Shown one piece after another: positions 56,396-64,000 of a stretch of DNA of 64,000 nt (the stretch's first letter is position 1; each line of letters starts with the position of its first letter). The stretch is taken from assembly GCA_003255025.1 (NCBI GenBank), contig QANY01008042.1, positions 1,724,077-1,788,076 on the forward strand, given 5' to 3'. The translations under genes and the position numbers were made by a program. Under the pieces are notes generated by a model that saw nothing but the letters and a program-made list of their open reading frames with translations, made no database searches and was not told where the DNA came from. The stretch comes from Datisca glomerata. Taxonomy: Eukaryota > Streptophyta > Magnoliopsida > Cucurbitales > Datiscaceae.

Positions 56396-56803
56396 TGCAT
56401 ATTGTATGTAAATTAGATACGTGTAATATCTAATTTAAATACTGGTTTGTTTTTGTATATGAACACCAGAATAATCTGAAAACATTGAATACTCTTACAT
56501 TGGCTATGCGTGATGTGTATAAATTATAGTATATAATTTAAATACTGATTTATTTTTATTGATGAACACCAGAATATGAAACATTGAACACCCTTACACT
56601 AGCTACGCGTAATGCATATAAATTATATATTTATGGTATCTAATTTAAATATTGATTTATTTTTGTCTACGAATACTAGAATAATCTGAAATATTTAACG
56701 CCCTTACATTGGCTATGGTTAATGTATGTAAATTAGATACGTATGGTATCTTATTTAATAATGGTTTGTTTTTGTTTATGAATGTTAGGATAATCTGATG
56801 TGA
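56396..56803 (+). repeat. Tandem array, unit about 100-115 bp, nearly four copies
   Basis: Each unit runs: (A/C)TATAAATTA-type start, TCTAATTTAAATAYTG, TTTRTTTTTG, GAAYACCAGAATAATCTGAA, RCCCTTACATTGGCTA. Units start near 56396, 56513, 56615 and 56724. Divergence between units is about 15-25% by eye. Confidence 0.8.
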
Positions 56804-57410
56804 TTTTATCGAATTTTAGTTTGGTCTATGCATTATTTTGTTGTCTTTCCGTTGTTTTGCTTATGATTTTTGAAGCTCTGATGTCAGCTTTAACGGATAG
56901 ACTTGGGTATTCATTAAGACTCTATTTTGTGCTGCATATTATTTTGGCTTCCATTAAAATTCTGTTTGAGCTTTCTTCCATTAAAACCCATGAACCAGAA
57001 TCTCAATCACAAACACCACAGAACCCACAAACAGACACCACAATCTCAAGCACACGCACAAACCAGAACCGCAAGCACATAACCCACGAACATACACCAC
57101 AGAACCCACAACGTCGAACGAACAAAAAGCAAGAGAACGTCGACGAACCAAGAGAAGCCTCGATGAAGAGCAGAACCCACGACAATAAGAACGCTGATGA
57201 ACAAAGAGCGATTTTGTCGAATGACGACGAACAGGAGAGCGTCGGAGAACGACGAACGACCCCCAATGAGGACGATGAACGAATCACAAACCACGAACAT
57301 TGACGAACGATGGCCACTGGCGAACAGTGAGCGGCGAGGAGTTCTCTGTTCAAAACCTTAGAGAAAGCAACGGAGCGGAAGAAAGAAAAAAATGAGAGAG
57401 CTCTCATGGG
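56804..57410 (-). other. Leader-like low-complexity DNA rich in GTTCGTCG
   Basis: On the minus strand, CT-rich sequence and repeated GTTCGTCG/GTGGGTTCTGTGG motifs resemble the 5' leader of a plant gene or transposon. Overlapping open frames on both strands (about 57003-57407) are biased in composition and match no family. Confidence 0.35.
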
Positions 57411-59009
57411 GAAAATGAGGAAAAAAGAAAAAAATTTAAAGATAATTAAATCATATATTAAAAACAGTCATATATGTAAATAAAGAAGAAAATAGACATT
57501 TATGTATCATGACTTTCAAAAACTGATGAAATGTGCAATTTCCACTTACTAGTATTAAGATATCAATATATATTATCCCTCATTTCACCAAGAAGAACAG
57601 TGAAAATCCTCCTCAATTAGCAATAACTAATTCCAATCTGAGACTAGAACTAATTTCAAAAGAAATATTCCTAGTGAATTTGTCATGAATAAATATGTTA
57701 ATGATGTAATTGCATTAAATATTTTATCTCAAATCATGGAGGAAAGCAATTAATTAACATATTATAAATTCAAACATAATAAATGCAAAAAATAAGATAA
57801 TTTGTCAACAAAAAGAGATCTCCAAAACCCCGTGAATCTCACCATTTAAGGCAGAAACAAAAAATAAGAAGATAATTAATTAATTAAAGCTATCCCCTTT
57901 ATGCCCAACTTAAGAATTTAATTAAGTTTAAGTTTTACTTTTGTATAATGTTTATTTTTTTTATAGTTTAACATATATGACCGGGTCTTTTTTTGAATTT
58001 TTAGTTAGATATAATTTTATATGGTCATTTTTTGGCCCTTGTTATAATTAACTATATCTTTAGGTTTAATATTTTTAGTGTAACAGTTGCAGGTATTGAA
58101 CCTCTGCCGCAGCTTCATGTCTTCCACATCTCCGATGACGATTTCAGGATTTCATCTTTCACAGCGCCATTATTGTAGATTTCGAGCTTCATTTTTTTTT
58201 CAATATGTTATCTTCATATCCAATTCATAGTTAAAAGAAATCTGTAACATCAATAGCAAGCCTTTTTAGGACTATACGAATTGATCTTGATTTTTTTTGC
58301 CAGATTTGGTCATATTTTCTTTGTTAATGTTTATTTAGAATTGATCAACAAATGATTTTTGGTGAATGTGTCTTAATCCTTTTTCTATGTACCAATTTTT
58401 GTCCTTCATATTTTTGGAAGTAGTATCATACGGTTTTTGAATTTCTGTTAATGTTCTTATTTCTCATTGCATTGTTTATAGATTTTAGGGTTTTTTTGAA
58501 GTTGCATGCATGTTTTCTATTATTTCTAGTTGTTTATTCTTAATACATTAGATGATTTCTCTATTATTTTTTGTATTACACAGTATATTAGCCCACCGTT
58601 CTAAGTATTATTTTATTGAATCATTTTTTTACATAGTATTATTTTATTGAATCATTTTTTACACAGTATATTAGCACACTGTTCTAAGTATTATATATGT
58701 ATATTATATAATATATAATAATATACTGTCTTATGCATTTGTTTGGAGAAAATTTATTTAATAAAGTATATAACCATATACACTATGGTATATAATTACA
58801 TAGTGTGTTATACAATATTGTATATTATTTGTTATATAGTATAGAACCATATACTATATACTATATTTTTATCTTCTGTGTTATGCATTTTTTGATCTAC
58901 CATTGTGTAGTATACATACATATATCATGTTGTATATATTTACATACCGTTAATTTCATATTGTGTTATTGTAGAATAATGTTCAACATATTCTGTCATC
59001 TCAATTTTT
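57411..59009. other. AT-rich intergenic DNA, no gene seen
   Basis: 58560-58960 is packed with TATA-type inverted motifs (ACTATATA, TATATAGT) and a doubled stretch containing AGTATTATTTTATTGAATCA (58602, 58637). 58105-58190 has a short leader-like patch. No gene or element ends identified. Confidence 0.5.
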
Positions 59010-59755
59010 ATAGTTGAACAAGGAAAAAATCTCTCAAGACACGTGTACAGAAAGAACCAATCCTGAGAGGACGCATGGACCATAAGAATAGCAAGGACGG
59101 GGATTAGATGGGAAAGAACAAAGAAGCAGGAATCCTCGCCAGAACGGGAAAGAGCACAGAAGCAGGAATCCTCGTCAGAACGGGAAAGAGCACAGAAGTG
59201 AGAATCCTTGGCAGAAAGTGAAAGAATACAAAAGCGGGAAACCTCATTAGAACGAGAAAGGAAGGGTAAGAAGAAGAATGGAAACAGATGAAAGGGATTC
59301 GAAATGACAGACAATTGTGATTGATTGAGTAAAAATGAATTACTTGTATGAGATAGATTGGTAAGCCACCAAGTGGCTGTAACTGATTGGCTCAAAACCA
59401 GAAAAAATCACAAAGTGACTGTGATTGATTGACGGCTGAGGGAGAAAGAAAGGAAAAATGAGGCCATACCCAGCAAAATGACCCCCCACGAATGAGTGCA
59501 ATCCCGAGGTATAATGAGTACCTACTTTTATATTGTTATTTTAATCAACTCATGGAAATTAGGAAGCCTATATAAGGCCAATGTACTAGAGGAAAATATG
59601 GGACACATTCAGTACAAGAACAATCACAACTTAGACCCTTTTATACCCTACGCTCTCTCTCTCATTTTCGTATTAATACTTATATAAATTAGGCGTTATA
59701 TAGATTCCCCCCTTTGGTCCCTGGATAAACGGAAAAAAAATCTTTTATATTTTGA
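59010..59755 (+). repeat. LTR of a Gypsy-type family, plus orientation
   Basis: TATA-like AGCCTATATAAGGCC at 59567-59581 is followed by the LTR end and then TTTTGATGTTTTCATTGAGAG (59752-59772). That is the same leader type as after the LTR at 18678-19132 (GTGCTTTCATTGAGAG). It aligns in reverse with 52635-53600. It contains about five units of the 36-bp minisatellite (59105-59260) against about ten in the partner. No gag follows, so it is a solo-type or truncated LTR. Confidence 0.7.
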
Positions 59756-59809
59756 TGTTTTCATTGAGAGAAGAAAAACAGCCTCAAAGATACCCTTGTG
59801 AAAACTAAA

Positions 59810-60945
59810 CCATGTGTAAATAGTGAGCCACATCATTAAAAATAACATATCAAAGAGAACATGTGACATCTAAAGACAAGTCCATACGGCGCTTACGTGG
59901 AATAACGTTTATCGGTGCATGATAATGACAAAATAACGCATGTAAAGGACGCTCATGCTTTATAAAGGTGGCGATCCCATTATATGAATTTAGGTACTAA
60001 ATGTTGTATCTTGTCTTCAAGGTTAGTGAAAAAAATTCAAAGGTCTTTTCTTGCTTGGGAATAATCTGTGGGCTGTGGTCTGGTATGATTAGGACAAGGT
60101 TCGCTACACTGGGATAGGAAGATCTCCTTGAATGATGTAGCCACCTTATGAGTCTTGGAAGTGCCTCATTTGTACTGCAACGGGGGACCCCGGGCGCGGC
60201 TTCTCATGCCCCTGGGGTAACCCCGAGGGTGACTCTCCATGCCGCCACAGGGGAACCCCGAGCGCGGCTTCCTATGCGACCTCGGGGCTGGCTCCCCATG
60301 TTGCCAAGGGGGGAACCTCGAGGGTGGATCCCCATACCGTCACGGGGTGAACCCCGGGCGCGGCTTCCCATGACACTCCGGGGGAAACCCCAAGGGTGGC
60401 TCTCTATACCGGCACGGGGGAACCCCAGGGGAGGCTTCCCATTCTATCCGGGGGGAACCTCGAGGGTGACTCCCGTGCCGCCATGGAGAATTCAGGGCAC
60501 AATTTCCCATGTTGAACCCCGAGTATAGTTTCCTGTGTTGCTTCGTTTTAGGGATTGGCACATTTCAGGCATGGTGACATGCTTTTAGTGTGTGACTGCG
60601 TTTTGAGCGTCACTCTTACTGGTGTCAATTTCTGTTTGGACACACGTTTGACATACGGTTGTAAAGGATTTGCGTGTGGTCCCCACTTGATCACATTTAT
60701 AAAAAGGGGCCCCTAACATCATTATTGATGCAACCACTTTCACGACTCTCAAGACCCAAACCTTGAAAATATTTTCTCTTCGAGGTTCTCGCTCACTTTA
60801 GAGTCTTAGAGGCATTTATCACCTTCCGACAGCTGCCTGAGGTTGCTTGTCCTTCACCCTCCGACCATCAACTCCCACGTTCTCACACATACTTGACATA
60901 GACTAGATCACTCATACACACATCACTCTAAACCCTAAAATATTT
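59810..60945 (+). repeat. 5' LTR of a Tat/Ogre-like Gypsy element
   Basis: It ends just before TGGCGATTCCATTGGGGAG (60946-60964), closely resembling the tRNA-Arg-type primer site of Ogre-like elements. TATA-like TTTATAAAAAGGGG lies at about 60697-60710. It includes the GC-rich 36-bp repeat. The left edge is only a guess. Confidence 0.55.
60176..60500 (+). repeat. GC-rich minisatellite, unit about 36 bp, nine or ten copies
   Basis: Two unit types alternate: GGGGAACCCCGAGCGCGGCT and GGGGGAACCTCGAGGGTG, each followed by TCCCATRCCG-type sequence. The array is CpG-rich, in contrast to its AT-rich surroundings. It yields a Gly/Arg/Pro-rich artefactual frame (60148-60528). Confidence 0.88.
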
Positions 60946-62560
60946 TGGCGATTCCATTGGGGAGTGACCTGTCTACCATCTGCTTCTTTCTTCGAGTATG
61001 ACTATAGATAGTCGAATGGCGAGAGCTTCTTCTCATTTAGAAGGAGAGAATGTTAACCTAACTATTGAGAACCATGATGGAATATGCTACTTCCAGGAAG
61101 AGGATCAACCTCCCTACCGTTACTGTTGCTACAATGACGGCGACTGAGCAGACTAACGTCATTAGAGAGCTCTAGGCCTTTAACGTTGAGATCCGTACCC
61201 TTCTGAGTACGCTGACCACTCTCCTCGCGGGTGCCCAGAATCTTCCTCCACCACTTCCTGTCGTTCATATCATCCCTCCTCACGTGGCGAACCAGACTGA
61301 CGCTGATAGAGAGATTCCACCTATAAAATCCCGGGGCTTGTCTGGGTCAGCAACGGAAAACAGTGACCAAAATGCGGATCATTCGAGCAACTCAACAAAT
61401 GTTATCATTTCACCGACAGCCTTCCCGGCAGCCTTCACATGTCCCACATCGGCACATGATGTCACGATCGATGGCACTGACACTAGCCCTTTCGTTCCCA
61501 ATGAGACACTACAGAAGATGTTGGAGATGGAGCGTATCAAAGCCTCTTTGAGCTAGACGATAGTAGACTTCCGTCACCCTTACCCATGTGAGTTGACCAT
61601 GGAGCCATACCCATCCGACTATGTACCCCCAAAGTTTTGTAAGTATAACGAGAAAGACGGATGTGATTTGGAGCACATTATACGTTTCATTGATGACTTG
61701 GGCCTGCACGGATGTGACGAGTCCATGGGGCTGAGGGAGTTTTTGAAATCACTGACTGAGCGGGCATACACGCGGTACATCCATATGACGCCAAGATTAG
61801 TTTTAACATGGTCCCATATGGTTTCTGCCTTCATGACTAAGTTTTTTGTGTCTGACGAAAAGATGAGCATTCTCGAGTTGGGGCATTAGCGTTAAAAGAA
61901 AGATGAGGACCTGATGACTTACGCCAGACAATTCAAAGACAAAGCACTAGATTTCCAAGAATAGTGGAATGAGGAAGACTTGGTGAAGATGTGTATCCTG
62001 CGGAATGGTGAATGAGTATAAAGTGCATTTGGAGAACCTCGACATCGCCACTTTCTCACGCCTTCATGTAGTTGCTCAACGCACCAACACTTTGGTGTCC
62101 AGGCCAAAGGTTGCGGAGCAGGGTGAGCGCGGCGGGCTAACATGAAAGCCTACAAGATACATGCCACAAGTAGCCATCACACAACCCCAAGGACGAGGTG
62201 GAAAATGAGATAGAAGAGAAATGGATGATCCACCACCTTTCCCCTGCTCCATGGATAATGTGGAAGTTATGTTGGATGCTTGGGTCAAGGATACGGTCGT
62301 GCAGAAACCTTAGGTGGAAAACTTGCCCACTAGAGAAGAAATAAAATCACCTCGGTATTGTCGCTTCCACCGGGACACTCATGCCACCAAATATTGTAAA
62401 TCTTTGAGACGGATTTTCCATGACAAGCTCCAAAAAGGGGAGATCATTAACGCGGACATAGAAGTCATGGGGAACTAGCCTTTCCCCCCACACGCTACAT
62501 GACCATTGTGTTAGGAAGTGGCTGATATGCTACAAAACCTGAGGAGGGGTGCATTAATTA
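60946..62560 (+). pseudogene. Gag remnant of the Tat/Ogre-like Gypsy element
   Basis: After the primer site, 61284-61556 is a Ser/Thr-rich N-terminal part. 61593-61889 is the Retrotrans_gag capsid domain (PYPSDYVPPKFCKYNEKDGC, LREFLKSLTERAYTRYIHMT, TWSHMVSAFMTKFFVSDEKM), continuing ARQFKDKALDF after a stop. At 62350-62450 the zinc knuckle reads YCRFHRDTHATKYCKSLRRI with C, H and C ligands visible. Several stops (near 61149, 61555, 61889, 61963) inactivate it. No protease or RT follows. Confidence 0.82.
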
Positions 62561-62874
62561 CAAAGGCAATCATGTGTTGCAAGGTCCAAAGATTATGTAC
62601 TCGGAGTCAAAATATGCATGTTTATTTATGAAATGCCTATTCTGAAAATTACAACTATTTGTCTATGTGCATGCTTATACGAATAGGAAGGGCCACCTGA
62701 GACCACATCTATTGCTGATAGTAGATGTGATGACTCTCAAATGCTTCAAGTTGTACCAACGATGTTCAACTTTAAATGCATAAAAAACTATCATGTTTAG
62801 CATTGTAATTTTTACATCAACTTTTATGATTATCAAAATAGCCCGAAAAATTATAAATGGTCCATCATTCTGAA
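62561..62874. other. Element interior between gag and the tandem array, no gene seen
   Basis: AT-rich DNA with no recognisable protein. A CATGTTTATTTATGAAATG-like stretch precedes the repeat array. Confidence 0.5.
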
Positions 62875-63235
62875 ATGCAATTAAGATGTTTCTGTAAAGT
62901 TTGTTCGTGAAATGTGTGTAAAATGTTTCAGCGAAGTTAGTTCCTGGAACGCCTTTAAGACGTTTCAGCAAAGATTGATCCTGTAACGCTTTTAAGATGT
63001 TTCAACGAAATATGTTCCTGAAATACGTGTAAGATGTTTCAGCAAAGTTTGCTCCTGAAATGTGTTTAAGACGTTTCAGTAGAAATTATTCCTGCAACGC
63101 TTAAGACGTTTCAATGAAGTTCGTTCCTTAAACACACTTAAGACGTTTCAGCAAAGCTTGTTCTGGAACGCGTTTAAGATGTTTCAGTAAAGTTTATCCC
63201 TTAAACGCAATAGAAACATTCCAACAAAAGTAGTT
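62875..63235 (+). repeat. Tandem array, unit about 37 bp, nine or ten copies
   Basis: The unit approximates TAAGACGTTTCAGCAAAGTT plus TGTTCCTGAAACGCGTT. TTAAGAYGTTTCA recurs every 35-39 bp. Units differ at 10-25% of sites by eye. The array lies downstream of gag in the Tat/Ogre-like element. Confidence 0.88.
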
Positions 63236-64000
63236 GGGTAGAATTTAGCCACTATAGGAAATCCCTTCAAAGCGAAACTTGGCCGTCATAACGTGTTTGA
63301 AATGCACAAGTTGTTTTAACTGCTTACTTCGCTCGTTACCACAGAATATGACTGTTGTCGTGTAAATTAAATCTAGCTTAGAGATTTATTATGAATATGC
63401 GCATGTTAAAATTCGTATGTAAGAGTGATGTATGTGTGAAGTAGGGATGTATGATAATGTGGCATGATAACGGTTTGAAGTAAGAACGAATGATCATGTC
63501 TAATGAAAATTCAAAGTTTGAACTGATGCATGATAAAATCTGAAGTATGGATGGGTACATAACCATTTAAGCATAACCAACGGATAGTCTAATATCCACG
63601 CGCCTCCTTAGGCAACTTAATTATATTTTTGAGTATGTGTGCGCCTTTTTAGGTAGTATCATGCAAATTCCTATGTGCATGAGCTTTCACAAGTCAAATC
63701 ATCAATGACCGACACTCCAACATCTACGCCTATCGCCGAGCCATTTCTTTATGAACTTCGCCCTGGTTAATTATCTTAATATCAGAAAGTCGTGGTACAA
63801 TTCTAATGAATTATCTACAATAATGATTATGAACACATCATTGAGCTGCATTTTTCATATATGAGCATGATATAGGTATAAAAATATGTATATATATTGA
63901 CGAATACATTAACTTATCATGATACTTTGGTATTTGGCCACACAATATGAACATGAAAATGATGCATATATTACCATGTATATTCACTCGTCATGATACT
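63236..64000. other. No gene seen to the window end
   Basis: AT-rich sequence, perhaps further element interior. No pol domain, LTR end or host gene is recognised. Confidence 0.5.

Noticed and set aside
57003..57407. 134-codon minus-strand ORF with Cys/Phe-rich sequence, candidate membrane protein
   Set aside because: Composition follows repeated GTTCGTCG/GTGGGTTCTGTGG motifs, and ORFs are open on both strands. No family similarity.
58805..59017. Tyr/Ile-rich 70-codon ORF
   Set aside because: Generated by ATATAGT-type low-complexity DNA.
60148..60528. Gly/Arg/Pro-rich 126-codon ORF resembling a collagen- or extensin-like protein
   Set aside because: Produced by the 36-bp GC-rich repeat in a Gypsy LTR; no signal peptide or leader.

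Overview
This window looks like a gene-poor, transposon-filled stretch of a dicot-type plant nuclear genome. The base composition is AT-rich. There is one intact gene, which carries the plant-specific arginine-rich tandem CCCH zinc-finger signature. The rest is mostly decayed LTR retrotransposons (Copia and Ty3/Gypsy of Tat type), LINEs and DNA transposons. I cannot name the species.

Layout. 145-1463 is a small LTR element with both LTRs and almost no interior. 2902-5070 (minus) is an uninterrupted 722-codon ankyrin plus tandem CCCH zinc-finger gene. Its 5' UTR is split by a 1.3-kb intron (5081-6406), and its non-coding first exon (about 6407-6750) carries short upstream ORFs. The promoter and flanking DNA of this gene (about 6320-18650) were duplicated in direct orientation about 42 kb away (about 48470-56065). 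The second copy has promoter, exon 1 and splice donor but no coding sequence. Both copies later took different insertions, so each supplies empty sites for the other. Copy 1 holds a hAT-like element (9041-12140) with a CACTA element nested in it (9333-11574), and a truncated Copia (13696-16199). Copy 2 holds a LINE fragment, a 748-bp retrosequence (50353-51100) and a 2.8-kb insertion containing an inverted LTR.

18678-32524 is a Tat-type Gypsy element split by a Copia element with both LTRs (21444-29962). The Gypsy is cut off at its 3' end by a long Copia-type LTR (32525-34984) that contains a 506-bp palindrome and a pair of G-boxes. 36198-39592 is a 5'-truncated LINE (minus) with 17-bp target-site duplications. 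About 40705-44740 is a second Copia remnant, lost beyond the integrase region. 44750-48470 is largely featureless. 56396-56803 is a roughly 110-bp tandem array. 59010-59755 is a solo-type LTR with a 36-bp minisatellite. From about 59810 to the end is the 5' part of another Tat/Ogre-like Gypsy element, with a GC-rich 36-bp repeat in its LTR and a 37-bp tandem array downstream of gag.

Only the zinc-finger gene is likely to make a cellular protein. Its product is expected to bind RNA in stress or hormone responses. Every mobile-element ORF seen is interrupted by stops, frameshifts or deletions. The points most worth following up are the orphan promoter copy with two perfectly identical non-coding blocks, the giant LTR palindrome, and the repeat arrays inside LTRs. 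Identities quoted are by eye.
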